Source: Sphingomonas sp. OK281
GTDB taxonomy: Bacteria; Pseudomonadota; Alphaproteobacteria; Sphingomonadales; Sphingomonadaceae
Reading direction: 5' to 3'
Length of the DNA stretch: 64,000 bases
Assembly (NCBI RefSeq): GCF_900115295.1
Contig: NZ_FOVZ01000002.1
Location: forward strand, 744,001-808,000
Shown here: positions 1 to 7,165 of the stretch, in pieces
How positions within the stretch are numbered: position 1 is the stretch's first letter
How the letters are laid out: the number at the start of each line of letters is the position of its first letter
Made by a program: the position numbers and the translations under genes
The notes under the pieces: generated by a model
The model's input: only the letters and a program-made list of their open reading frames with translations
Database searches by the model: none
Told to the model about the DNA's origin: nothing

Positions 1-359
1 TTCGCCTCCATCGTCCCCGGCTCAAGCCTGCGCACGCGTCCCGGAACCCAGCCGAGCCCGGCATGAGTCCCCATCTCCTCGCCCGCCTCGGCCATCAACT
101 GCATGCCGACGCAGATCCCCAGAAACGGCGTACCCTCGTCGCGAACCCGCCGGTTGAGCGCCTCGACCATCCCCGGCACCGCGCGCAAAGCCGCCGCACA
201 AGCGCCATACGCGCCCACACCCGGCAACACGATCCGGTCAGCCTTCGCAACGACATCCGCGTCGGCGGTGACAACCAGATCGACACACCCAGCCGTCCGC
301 AACGCGTTCTCGACCGAATGCAAATTCCCCGCGCCATAATCGATCAGCGCGAGCGTCAA
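1..359 (-). CDS. hisH: Imidazole glycerol phosphate synthase, glutamine amidotransferase subunit HisH (partial)
   Basis: Reverse-strand translation starting at a TTG at 359 gives a protein beginning MTLALIDYGAGNLHSVENAL, the HisH N-terminus. It continues through the oxyanion-loop region (LPGVGAYG) to the nucleophile elbow GICVGMQLMAEAG, whose cysteine is the glutaminase nucleophile. The gene runs off the left edge after about 119 of the usual ~200 residues. HisH releases ammonia from glutamine for HisF in histidine synthesis. It lies downstream of hisB on the same strand, the usual hisB-hisH order. No ATG is available near the conserved start. The codons upstream of the TTG are repeat sequence (family D), and the repeat's GGGAGGGG sits 3 bases before the TTG, so it probably serves as ribosome-binding site. 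Confidence 0.88.
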   Translation of the reverse strand, partial: MTLALIDYGAGNLHSVENALRTAGCVDLVVTADADVVAKADRIVLPGVGAYGACAAALRAVPGMVEALNRRVRDEGTPFLGICVGMQLMAEAGEEMGTHAGLGWVPGRVRRLEPGTMEA

Positions 360-362
360 ATT

Positions 363-464
363 CCCCTCCCGCTTGCGGGAGGGGTTAGGGGAGGGGATGA
401 CATAGCCGCGAGTCCGACGATCGAGGCCAGGCCCTCCCCCGACCCCTCCCGCAAGCGGGAGGGG
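363..464. repeat. Family D palindromic repeat, copy 1
   Basis: Two inverted arms carrying CCCCTCCCGCTTGCGGGAGG and its partner CCCTCCCGCAAGCGGGAGGGG-like sequence flank a less conserved centre. It fills the whole hisB-hisH gap. Other copies are at 14949-15044 and 22556-22660. Confidence 0.85.
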
Positions 465-468
465 AGCA

Positions 469-1056
469 TCACAGTATCCCCTTGGTCGACGGAATAGCGT
501 CGGCCTTGCGCGGATCGATCTCGATCGCCGTCCGCAGCGCCCGCGCCACACCCTTGAACGCCGCCTCGGCGATGTGGTGGTTGTTCGACCCGTACAGTGT
601 CTCGACGTGCAACGTAATCCCCGCCGCCTGCGCGAAGCTGTGGAAGAAATGCTCGAACATCTCGGTATCCATCCCGCCCAGCCGCTTCTGCGAGAACAGG
701 TCCTTCCACACCAGCCAGGGCCGCCCGGAAATATCCAGCGCCACCCGCGTCAACGTCTCGTCCATCGGCGACAGCGCATCGCCGTACCGCGCGATGCCGC
801 GTTTATCGCCGAGCGCCTGCGCGAACGCCTGGCCGATCGCGATCCCGGTATCCTCGACGGTGTGATGCTCGTCGATGTGCAGGTCGCCCTTGGTCCGCAC
901 GCGGATATCGATCAGCGAGTGGCGCGACAATTGTTCGAGCATGTGATCGAAGAAACCGACCCCGGTCTCGACGTCGTATACGCCGGTCCCATCGAGGTTC
1001 ACGGTGACGTCGATCGCCGTCTCGGCGGTGGAGCGGGTGATCGTGGCGGTGCGCAT
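469..1056 (-). CDS. hisB: Imidazoleglycerol-phosphate dehydratase
   Basis: Catalyses the Mn-dependent dehydration of imidazole glycerol phosphate, the sixth step of histidine biosynthesis. The 195-residue product has the family's repeated metal-binding motifs: [11 protein letters not shown] in the first half and [12 protein letters not shown] in the second. It also has the FFDHMLEQL segment near the N-terminus. The length matches monofunctional HisB, without the fused phosphatase of enterobacteria. The ATG at 1056 (protein [10 protein letters not shown]) is preferred over the longer in-frame extension to 1122 because homologues begin there. It heads the his genes on this strand, with hisH 110 bp downstream, and is divergent from sspB. 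Confidence 0.96.
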   Translation of the reverse strand: MRTATITRSTAETAIDVTVNLDGTGVYDVETGVGFFDHMLEQLSRHSLIDIRVRTKGDLHIDEHHTVEDTGIAIGQAFAQALGDKRGIARYGDALSPMDETLTRVALDISGRPWLVWKDLFSQKRLGGMDTEMFEHFFHSFAQAAGITLHVETLYGSNNHHIAEAAFKGVARALRTAIEIDPRKADAIPSTKGIL

Positions 1057-1127
1057 GCCACCTCCCATAACGCGCTGACCGACGCATGCAATCTTGACCG
1101 CCAATCGAATGACGCTACCCAAGGGAA

Positions 1128-1613
1128 ATGACCGATGGACTACCCGACAGCCTGATTCCCTACGACGAGATCGTACAAGAAGCCCTGCGTGCCGTGGTCG
1201 GCCGCGTGCTCGGTTCGGTCGCGGAGGCCGGCGGGCTTCCCGGCGAGCATCATTTCTACATCACCTTCAAGACGCAGGCGCCGGGAGTCGACATCCCCAA
1301 GCGGTTGATGGAGCGCTTTCCGGACGAGATGACGATCGTCATGCAGAACCGCTATTGGGACCTCATCGTCGACGACGAGCGCTTCTCGATCGGGCTGTCG
1401 TTCAACCAAGTCCCGTCGAAGCTGGTGATCCCATACTCGGCAATCACCGCGTTCCAGGACCCGGCGGTCAGCTTCGAACTCCGCTTCCAGGCGCAGGAAG
1501 GTGCGGAAGACGCGCTCGGCGACCACGACGAAGCGGAAAACGACGGCCCGACCGCAGTCCCGATCGAAGACGGCTCGAACGTCGTAGCCGTGGATTTCAA
1601 ACGGAAGAAGTAA
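1128..1613 (+). CDS. sspB: SspB-type ClpXP adaptor protein
   Basis: A 161-residue protein ([20 protein letters not shown]) matching the alphaproteobacterial SspB family. The core has [11 protein letters not shown], the [12 protein letters not shown] strand and [27 protein letters not shown]. SspB tethers ssrA-tagged and other substrates to ClpX for degradation by ClpXP. The acidic, low-complexity C-terminal third ending in basic FKRKK fits the flexible linker and ClpX-docking tail of the family. AAGGG at 1121-1125 precedes the ATG. It is divergent from hisB, with 71 bp between starts. The assignment rests on motif recognition. Confidence 0.88.
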   Translation: MTDGLPDSLIPYDEIVQEALRAVVGRVLGSVAEAGGLPGEHHFYITFKTQAPGVDIPKRLMERFPDEMTIVMQNRYWDLIVDDERFSIGLSFNQVPSKLVIPYSAITAFQDPAVSFELRFQAQEGAEDALGDHDEAENDGPTAVPIEDGSNVVAVDFKRKK

Positions 1614-1619
1614 CCCAAA

Positions 1620-1770
1620 CTCCCTCGCCCCTACGGGGAGAGGGAAGGGGCCCGCCGCACTTGCGGTGGGAAGGGAGAGGGGAGTGAGGCTCGGGACGGT
1701 TCATCCCAACGGCCCCTCTCCCTTCCGTCGCAAGCGCTCCTCCCTCCCTCTCCCCTGAGGGGCGAGGGAC
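1620..1770. repeat. Family F palindromic repeat, copy 1
   Basis: Inverted copies of a CCCCTACGGGGAGAGGGAAGGGGCC-type arm face each other across about 150 bp and fill the sspB-fumC gap. Related, shorter copies are at 7081-7146 and 36822-36885. Confidence 0.75.
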
Positions 1771-1799
1771 CCACGCACGCTACGGAAGGTTGACCCCGC

Positions 1800-3191
1800 A
1801 TGACCCAAACCCGCACAGAAACCGACACGATCGGCCCGATCGACGTCCCCGCCGCCGCATACTGGGGCGCCCAAACCGAACGCTCGATCGAGAACTTCCC
1901 CTTCGCCACCCGCGAACGCATGCCGATCGAGATCGTCCACGCCCTCGCCCTCGTCAAACAAGCGGCCGCTCGCGTAAACCGGTCGCACGGCCTCGACGAA
2001 ACCATCGCCACCGCGATCGACGCCGCCGCACAGGAAGTCATCGACGGCAAGCTCGACGACCAGTTCCCGCTCGTCATATGGCAGACCGGCAGCGGCACGC
2101 AGTCGAACATGAACGCCAACGAGGTCATCGCCGGCCGCGCGAACGAGGTCCTAACCGGCACCCGCGGCGGCAAGTCGCCGGTCCACCCCAACGACCACGT
2201 CAACATGAGCCAGTCGTCCAACGACAGCTTCCCGACCGCGCTCCACATCGCCGCCGCGATCGCCACCACGCACCGCCTGATCCCCGCGCTCGACAAATTG
2301 CACGCTGCGCTCGACGCGAAGGCCAACGCCTGGGACGACATCGTCAAGATCGGCCGCACGCACCTGCAGGACGCGACGCCGCTAACGCTCGGCCAGGAAT
2401 TCTCCGGCTATGCGAACCAGCTCTACCGCTGCCGCCACCGCATCGAGCCCGCGATCAGCCACGGCATGGTCATCCTCGCGCAGGGCGGCACCGCGGTCGG
2501 CACCGGCCTCAACGCCCCCGCAGGCTTCGGCGACGCGATCGCGCACGAACTGGCCGAGATCACCGGCCTGCCGTTCGTCAGCGCGCGCAACAAATTCGAG
2601 GCGCTCGCGTCGAACGACCCGCTCGTCCACCTGTCCGGCACGCTCAACACGCTGGCGGTCGCACTGACCAAGATCGCCAACGACATCCGTCTCTTGGGCT
2701 CCGGCCCCCGCTGCGGCTTCGGCGAGATCGACCTTCCCGCGAACGAGCCCGGCAGCTCGATCATGCCGGGCAAGGTGAACCCGACGCAGTGCGAGATGCT
2801 GACGATGGTCGCCGGCCAGGTGATGGGCAACCACGTCGCGGTCACCGTCGGCGGGATGCAGGGCCATCTCGAGCTGAACGTCTTCAAGCCGCTGATCGGC
2901 GCCAACGTCCTCCGCTCGATCGACCTGCTCTCGACTGCGATGGAAGGGTTCGCGGAACGCTGCGTCGACGGCATCGAACCCAATCGTGGCCGCATCGCCG
3001 AGCTGCTCGACCGCTCGCTGATGCTGGTAACGGCGCTAGCCCCCGAGATCGGCTACGACGCCGCCGCGAAGATCGCCAAATACGCCCACGCCGAAGGGCT
3101 GACGCTGAAGGAAGCCGGGCTCGCGCTGGGCTTGGTCGACGCCGAAACCTTCGACCGCGTCGTCAAACCAGAGTCGATGCTCGGACGCTAA
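1800..3191 (+). CDS. fumC: Class II fumarate hydratase
   Basis: Interconverts fumarate and malate in the TCA cycle. The 463-residue sequence is full length for iron-independent class II fumarases. It has [35 protein letters not shown] (substrate-binding histidine region), [20 protein letters not shown], and the fumarase/aspartase signature [13 protein letters not shown] at about residue 317. [10 protein letters not shown] in the central helical domain also fits FumC rather than aspartase or argininosuccinate lyase. The ATG at 1800 follows a repeat-filled gap and gives the expected N-terminus with [20 protein letters not shown]. Confidence 0.97.
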   Translation: MTQTRTETDTIGPIDVPAAAYWGAQTERSIENFPFATRERMPIEIVHALALVKQAAARVNRSHGLDETIATAIDAAAQEVIDGKLDDQFPLVIWQTGSGTQSNMNANEVIAGRANEVLTGTRGGKSPVHPNDHVNMSQSSNDSFPTALHIAAAIATTHRLIPALDKLHAALDAKANAWDDIVKIGRTHLQDATPLTLGQEFSGYANQLYRCRHRIEPAISHGMVILAQGGTAVGTGLNAPAGFGDAIAHELAEITGLPFVSARNKFEALASNDPLVHLSGTLNTLAVALTKIANDIRLLGSGPRCGFGEIDLPANEPGSSIMPGKVNPTQCEMLTMVAGQVMGNHVAVTVGGMQGHLELNVFKPLIGANVLRSIDLLSTAMEGFAERCVDGIEPNRGRIAELLDRSLMLVTALAPEIGYDAAAKIAKYAHAEGLTLKEAGLALGLVDAETFDRVVKPESMLGR

Positions 3192-3252
3192 CTTCCGTTC
3201 TCCTGCGCACGCAGGAGCCCAGGGTACCAAGCACACCGCCCACGCCCAAATC

Positions 3253-3325
3253 CGTTCGTGCTGAGCGAAGTCGAAGCACCCCCGTTTGGGGCACACCCTT
3301 CGACTTCGCTCAGGGCGAACGGGAG
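3253..3325. repeat. Family H palindromic repeat, copy 1
   Basis: A 73-bp inverted repeat: TTCGTGCTGAGCGAAGTCGA on one arm and TTCGACTTCGCTCAGGGCGA on the other. A related half-copy is at 28626-28662. It lies in the 217-bp gap between fumC and the small ORF at 3409; nothing else was recognised there. Confidence 0.8.
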
Positions 3326-3408
3326 GGGTGGGGCGCCCGCCCGGCAACTCCGCCGGGAACCCAAACGCCCCTCGCGCGCTAACCCGCCACACGGACAGGA
3401 GAAATTAC

Positions 3409-3621
3409 GTGGGCGCAACGACCATAGGCGCGCTGATCGGCGCAGGCATCGACTCGCTCAGCGGCGACGACGGCAACGCGGACGGCGCGATCATCGGTGC
3501 GATCACCGCCAACGTACTCAAGATCGTCGTGCCGCTAGCCGTGACCTACGCGATCGGCTGGGCAGTGCTGCGCGGTGCAGCGGAACTCAAGGACCAGGTT
3601 TTCGGGGAGTCAGAAGCATGA
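3409..3621 (+). CDS. Small hydrophobic protein of unknown function
   Basis: A 70-residue ORF starting at GTG, preceded by ACAGGAGA at 3395-3402. Upstream in-frame sequence is repeat-derived, so the GTG is preferred to earlier starts. The N-terminus is glycine/alanine rich (TTIGALIGAGIDSL), followed by an acidic turn (SGDDGNADG). One hydrophobic helix (about residues 32-55, with ITANVLKIVVPLAVTYAIGW) is probably membrane-embedded. Its TGA overlaps the next ATG (ATGA), so the two are probably translated together. No known domain recognised. Confidence 0.7.
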   Translation: MGATTIGALIGAGIDSLSGDDGNADGAIIGAITANVLKIVVPLAVTYAIGWAVLRGAAELKDQVFGESEA

Positions 3622-3818
3622 TCGGACGTATTATCAGTGCATTGGTTGGCCGCGAGATGGGCCGTCGCGACGGTTCGGGCGGCGCCTCGGGCGCAGTAAA
3701 GGGCGTCGTGGCGATGGGCCTGATGCGCCGCATGGGCCCGCTCGGCATGATCCTCGGCGGCGGCTACGCGGCCAAGAAGGCCTATGACCGCAACAAGGCA
3801 CGCAAGGCCGACTATTAA
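3618..3818 (+). CDS. Small glycine-rich protein of unknown function
   Basis: A 66-residue basic protein (MIGRIISALVGREMGRRDG) with a glycine/methionine-rich hydrophobic centre (VKGVVAMGLMRRMGPLGMIL) and a lysine-rich C-terminus (KKAYDRNKARKADY). The ATG overlaps the stop of the preceding 70-residue ORF by four bases, which argues for coupled translation. It may associate with membrane through the short central hydrophobic stretch. Function unknown. Confidence 0.68.
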   Translation: MIGRIISALVGREMGRRDGSGGASGAVKGVVAMGLMRRMGPLGMILGGGYAAKKAYDRNKARKADY

Positions 3819-3844
3819 TCCGCCTTCGTAATACCACGCGCGGG

Positions 3845-3872
3845 CCGCGCATGGGTTGACGCCCATGTGCGG
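3845..3872 (+). other. Hairpin between the small ORF pair and gmk
   Basis: An 11-bp stem (CCGCGCATGGG paired with CCCATGTGCGG, one G-U pair) closes a 6-base loop. It contains the alternative GTG start at 3867, which supports the downstream ATG at 3891 as the gmk start. No T-run follows, so a terminator role is doubtful. Confidence 0.55.
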
Positions 3873-3890
3873 TCCGCGGCAAGGGCGCGC

Positions 3891-4541
3891 ATGCCCCACA
3901 CACTTCCGTCCGACCCGCATGGTTTCCGTCGTCGCGGAGTCCTGTTCGTCCTGTCCTCGCCGTCCGGTGCCGGCAAGTCGACCATCGCGCGCCGATTGCT
4001 CGCGGACGAGCACGAACTCGAGATGTCGGTCTCGGTCACGACCCGGTCGATGCGACCCGGCGAAGTCGATGGGAAAGATTACCATTTCACCGACCTCGAG
4101 GGCTTTCGCGACATGGTCGCGAACGACGAGTTCCTCGAATGGGCACACGTCTTCAACCACCGCTACGGCACGCCGCGCGCGCAGGTCGAGGAACTGCTCG
4201 CAGCCGGCAAGGACGTGCTGTTCGACATCGACTGGCAGGGCGCGCAACAGCTGTTCCAGATCGCTGGCGGCGACGTCGTCCGCGTTTTCATCTTCCCGCC
4301 ATCGATGGAAGAGCTCCACCGCCGCCTCACCAGCCGCGGCACCGACTCGACCGAAGTGATCGAAGCTCGCATGTCGCGCGCGGCCAACGAGGTCAGCCAC
4401 TGGGACGGCTATGATTACGTACTGGTCAACGACGACGTCGACAGCTGCATCCGCGGCGTGAAGACGATCCTGGCGGCCGAGCGCCTCAAGCGCTCGCGCC
4501 AGACCGGCCTGATCGGCTTCATCCGCCGCCTGACGCGCTGA
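3891..4541 (+). CDS. gmk: Guanylate kinase
   Basis: Phosphorylates GMP to GDP using ATP, a step shared by GTP and dGTP synthesis. The 216-residue product has the P-loop LSSPSGAGKST near residues 22-32 and the GMP-binding stretch TTRSMRPGEVDGKDYHF. It then has EFLEWAHVFNHRYGTP and DIDWQGAQQL, in the family's order, followed by RGTDSTEVIEARMSRA. An in-frame GTG at 3867 would add eight residues but lies inside a hairpin. AAGGG at 3881-3885 fits the ATG at 3891. Confidence 0.96.
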   Translation: MPHTLPSDPHGFRRRGVLFVLSSPSGAGKSTIARRLLADEHELEMSVSVTTRSMRPGEVDGKDYHFTDLEGFRDMVANDEFLEWAHVFNHRYGTPRAQVEELLAAGKDVLFDIDWQGAQQLFQIAGGDVVRVFIFPPSMEELHRRLTSRGTDSTEVIEARMSRAANEVSHWDGYDYVLVNDDVDSCIRGVKTILAAERLKRSRQTGLIGFIRRLTR

Positions 4542-4544
4542 TCT

Positions 4545-4652
4545 TCCCCCCTCCCTGAAAGGGAGGGGCCGGGGGTGGGTCGGCCGCTGGAGGATCGCTG
4601 CGTCAGCCAACAGGCCCACCCACCCCCAACCCCTCCCTTCCAGGGAGGGGGG
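4545..4652. repeat. Family C palindromic repeat, copy 1
   Basis: Arms CCCCTCCCTGAAAGGGAGGG and CCCTCCCTTCCAGGGAGGGG flank a centre with GGGGGTGGGTCGG and GCCCACCCACCCCC. It lies exactly between the convergent gmk and ATP12 genes, where a transcription terminator would be expected. Confidence 0.85.
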
Positions 4653-5333
4653 CTAGAGTAGTTCTAGAAACTCGACGCCCAACCCGAACTCGCGCCGCTT
4701 CAACGCGCGCAACTCCGCCGCCTGCCAGTCCTCGCCCCACATCTCGACCGACCAGTCCTCGTCGATCCCCGCCGCCGCCCAAGCCGCATCCGCATCGATC
4801 TCGCCCTCGATCAGCGCCAGCCCGATCACCAGCGACCCGGTCAACGTCACCACCGGCGACAACCCCGCCAGCCGAAAATCGTCATACGCCGCGACCGCCT
4901 CATGCAGCCGCGCGATCGTCGCGTCCGGTTGCGCCACGTGCATCACCCCCGCCGTCACCGCGAACGTCACGTCATACCGCCCCCGCGCCCACGCCAGCAG
5001 CGGATCCCAGGACGCCGCCTGCCGCTCGACGAGCAACGGCGGCCCCTCCGCGCGGTAGCAGAGCAGGTCGCTCTCGCCATACGCCGCCAGCCGCGCGGCG
5101 AACTGCGCAGGATCGTTCGCGATCGGATCGGTCGCCGCGTTCGCCAAGCCCGTCAGCGGCATCGTCCGCGGATCGATCGTCTCGCCGACCGCGCGCCATT
5201 CCGCCGCGACCGCCTCGGCCAGCGCATCGCTCGGCAACGCGAGCGGCCGCCGCCCGGGCGTCCGCACCGGCTTGCCGTCGAGCGTCACCACCCGATCCGC
5301 ATCGATCGCGACGTCTGTCCAGAACCGCTTCAC
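4653..5333 (-). CDS. ATP12-family F1-ATPase assembly chaperone
   Basis: A 226-residue protein starting at GTG (MKRFWTDVAIDADRVVTLDG). It has the ATP12 features DGKPVRTPGRRPLALPS, AVAAEWRAVGETIDPRTMPL, and the C-terminal ALIEGEIDADAAWAAAGIDEDW. In mitochondria ATP12 binds the F1 alpha subunit before assembly; the bacterial homologues occur mainly in Alphaproteobacteria. Its GTG overlaps the upstream TGA by four bases. It is the last gene of a coupled set HAD phosphatase - 72-aa membrane protein - ATP12. The chaperone role is inferred from the family. Confidence 0.9.
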   Translation of the reverse strand: MKRFWTDVAIDADRVVTLDGKPVRTPGRRPLALPSDALAEAVAAEWRAVGETIDPRTMPLTGLANAATDPIANDPAQFAARLAAYGESDLLCYRAEGPPLLVERQAASWDPLLAWARGRYDVTFAVTAGVMHVAQPDATIARLHEAVAAYDDFRLAGLSPVVTLTGSLVIGLALIEGEIDADAAWAAAGIDEDWSVEMWGEDWQAAELRALKRREFGLGVEFLELL

Positions 5334-5548
5334 GCGTCAGGACTCCGCCAGCGATGCGCGAGACTGCGCGGCACGATCGCGATCATCGCCATCGCCGACA
5401 ACACGATCGCCGTTCCGAGGATCTTCGGCCCCAGATCATGCGCGCGCGCGATCAGGATCAGCCCGAGCAGCGCGCCCGCAGCCCCCGCCAGCCGAACTGC
5501 GACCAGCACGAACCAGCGTCGCTGCGCCAGCTTGTCCGCGTCGGTCAT
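5330..5548 (-). CDS. Small membrane protein in the ATP12 operon
   Basis: A 72-residue protein with two predicted membrane helices: about residues 12-33 (FVLVAVRLAGAAGALLGLIL) and about 41-60 (PKILGTAIVLSAMAMIAIVP). The N-terminus is charged and the C-terminus basic. Its ATG overlaps the upstream HAD stop (ATGA), and its TGA overlaps the ATP12 GTG, so it sits in a translationally coupled operon. No named function. Confidence 0.8.
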   Translation of the reverse strand: MTDADKLAQRRWFVLVAVRLAGAAGALLGLILIARAHDLGPKILGTAIVLSAMAMIAIVPRSLAHRWRSPDA

Positions 5549-6204
5549 GGCCGCGCCACCATGTGCAGCAAGTCTGGCACCGCCGCCGCAACGACATCCG
5601 CCCCCGCATCGGAAAGCTCGTGCACGTCGTGATACCCCCACGCGACCCCGACGGCGCGCACACCCGCCGCGCGGGCCATCGCCATGTCGAAGCTCGTATC
5701 GCCGATCATCGCGGTCGTCTCCACGGCAGCACCTGCTTCCGCGATCGCCGCGAGCAGCATCGCCGGATCGGGCTTCGATGGATGCCGGTCCGCGGTCTGC
5801 AACGTCACGAACCGCTCGGTAATCCCGTGCGCGGCAAGTATATGCGCGAGACCCCGGACGGACTTCCCCGTCGCCACGCCGAGCGCCCAGCCATCGTCGG
5901 CCAGCGTCCCCAGCACCTCGGCAATCCCCTCGAACAACGGCTCGTCGGCCAGCTCGCCATTCGCCCGCATCGCATGAAACGCGTTCTTGTAGTCGGTAGC
6001 AAGCGACCGGTGCAGCGCATCGTCCGCCTTTGGCAGCAACACCTGCATCGCCTCGACGAGACTCAAGCCGACGATCCGCCGAATGTCCGCACGCGGCGGC
6101 GGGATCAGCCCGGCGCCCTCGAACGCCCGCTCGCACGCGACGCAGATATTCGCCTGGCTGTCGACGAGCGTCCCATCGCAATCGAACACGGCAAGACGGA
6201 TCAT
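5545..6204 (-). CDS. HAD-superfamily phosphatase (Gph-like, subfamily IA)
   Basis: A 219-residue hydrolase with the HAD motifs: VFDCDGTLVDS at residues 6-16 (Asp8 nucleophile, Asp10 acid/base), VATGKSVRGL, KPDPAMLL, and IGDTSFDMAMARAAG. The alpha-helical cap between motifs I and II fits phosphoglycolate-phosphatase-like enzymes, though the substrate cannot be read from sequence. The ATG at 6204 is preferred to 6216 because the HAD motif normally starts within ten residues. It is first in the coupled operon with the 72-aa membrane protein and ATP12. Confidence 0.9.
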   Translation of the reverse strand: MIRLAVFDCDGTLVDSQANICVACERAFEGAGLIPPPRADIRRIVGLSLVEAMQVLLPKADDALHRSLATDYKNAFHAMRANGELADEPLFEGIAEVLGTLADDGWALGVATGKSVRGLAHILAAHGITERFVTLQTADRHPSKPDPAMLLAAIAEAGAAVETTAMIGDTSFDMAMARAAGVRAVGVAWGYHDVHELSDAGADVVAAAVPDLLHMVARP

Positions 6205-6265
6205 GAGATTTTCCAACGCATCGCCGCCTCGTAGATCACGCGTGCACGCGAGGGAACGCCAAACC

Positions 6266-6290
6266 GGAACGCGCGCGCCCGCGAACGGTT
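6266..6290 (+). promoter_or_regulatory. Candidate EcfG-type general stress promoter
   Basis: GGAAC at 6266-6270 is followed after 16 bases by GGTT at 6287-6290. This is one base from the alphaproteobacterial EcfG consensus GGAAC-N16-CGTT. It lies 28 bp before the ATG at 6319, with GGAG at 6307-6310 as ribosome-binding site, so spacing is suitable. Confidence 0.5.
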
Positions 6291-6318
6291 CGTGTCGGAT
6301 ACCTCTGGAGACTCAACG

Positions 6319-6813
6319 ATGGCGCACGCACAGACCGACACCCCGAACATCTGGGCCGCCGCCGCTGCGGGACTCGTGGCAGGGCTCGCGGCCTCGTTCG
6401 TCATGGACCGCTTCCAGGCCGGCGTCGCCGCGCTGTCCTCGTCGGATAGCGATGCCGAACCCGCCACCGCAAAGGCCGCGGACAAGGTGTCGCAAATGGT
6501 GGTCGGCCACGACATCCCCGACGAGCGCAAGCCACTCGCGGGGCAGGTCGTGCACTACGCGCTCGGGGCAGGGCTGGGGATCGCCTACGCGGTGGCGGCG
6601 GAATATCGTCCATCGGTGACCGCGGGCTACGGCACCGCGTTCGCCGCCGCGACGACGGCGTTGCTCGATGAGGCGGCGGTACCGGCGGTGGGGCTCGGCG
6701 ATGCGCCGTGGAACACCGCGCCGGCCACGCATCTGTACAGCGCGGCGTCGCATATCGTGTTCGGGACGGTTACCGAGGGGGTGCGGCGGTTGCTGCTCGG
6801 CTGGCTGAAGTAG
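6319..6813 (+). CDS. DUF1440-like inner-membrane protein
   Basis: A 164-residue protein (MAHAQTDTPNIWAAAAAGLV) with an N-terminal membrane helix (AAAAAGLVAGLAASFVMDRF) followed by a short soluble stretch. Further hydrophobic segments are VVHYALGAGLGIAYAVAAEY, GTAFAAATTALLDEAAVP and LYSAASHIVFGTVTEGVRRLLL. The pattern and HxxY-A-G motif resemble the YagU/DUF1440 family of predicted membrane proteins. GGAG eight bases before the ATG chooses this start over one nine codons upstream. A candidate EcfG promoter precedes it. Function unknown. Confidence 0.75.
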   Translation: MAHAQTDTPNIWAAAAAGLVAGLAASFVMDRFQAGVAALSSSDSDAEPATAKAADKVSQMVVGHDIPDERKPLAGQVVHYALGAGLGIAYAVAAEYRPSVTAGYGTAFAAATTALLDEAAVPAVGLGDAPWNTAPATHLYSAASHIVFGTVTEGVRRLLLGWLK

Positions 6814-6823
6814 CGGCCGTCTA

Positions 6824-6902
6824 GTTCCCCCGCGAAGGCGGGGCCCAGGAATCAAGCAGCGTGACGATCATGGCCCCTGGACCCCCGCCTTCGCGGGAGA
6901 AC
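6824..6902. repeat. Family B palindromic repeat, copy 1 (long-loop variant)
   Basis: Arms TTCCCCCGCGAAGGCGGGG and CCCCCGCCTTCGCGGGAGAA flank a longer, unrelated centre. The 352-bp gap 6814-7165 is fully made of this, a family A copy and a family F copy. Confidence 0.8.
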
Positions 6903-6935
6903 GGAATGTGCGAGAAGCCTACCGCTAACCAACCA

Positions 6936-7043
6936 CCCCACCCCGGCGAAGGCCGGGGCCCAGTTGGAAAGGTGGCAATAACGGAGCGCTGCCCTTCGTT
7001 AGCAACGTCCCCCAACTGGGCCCCGGCCTCCGCCGGGGTGGGG
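6936..7043. repeat. Family A palindromic repeat, copy 1
   Basis: About 108 bp with arms CCCCGGCGAAGGCCGGGGCC and GGCCCCGGCCTCCGCCGGGG, continuing inward as CCCAGTTGG/CCAACTGGG. An asymmetric centre, AAGGTGGCAATAACGGAGCG, is shared by several copies and gives the element an orientation (forward here). Confidence 0.9.
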
Positions 7044-7080
7044 CAGTATGGGAAGGCTGAGCGCACAGTTTACCCACTTG

Positions 7081-7146
7081 ACGCTCTCCCCTCAGGGGAG
7101 AGGGAAGGGGCCCGCGGCCGCTTGGCCGTGGGAAGGGTGAGGGCAC
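7081..7146. repeat. Family F palindromic repeat, copy 2
   Basis: CTCTCCCCTCAGGGGAGAGG followed by AAGGGGCCCGCGGCCGC, similar to half of the copy at 1620-1770. It ends just before the stop of the pseudouridine synthase gene. Confidence 0.65.
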
Positions 7147-7165
7147 GTCAGGCGGCAGTCACCAA

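Noticed and set aside
6814..7165. Possible CRISPR array from clustered palindromes
   Set aside because: Repeats differ in family and length and have no regular unique spacers; no cas genes are in the window.
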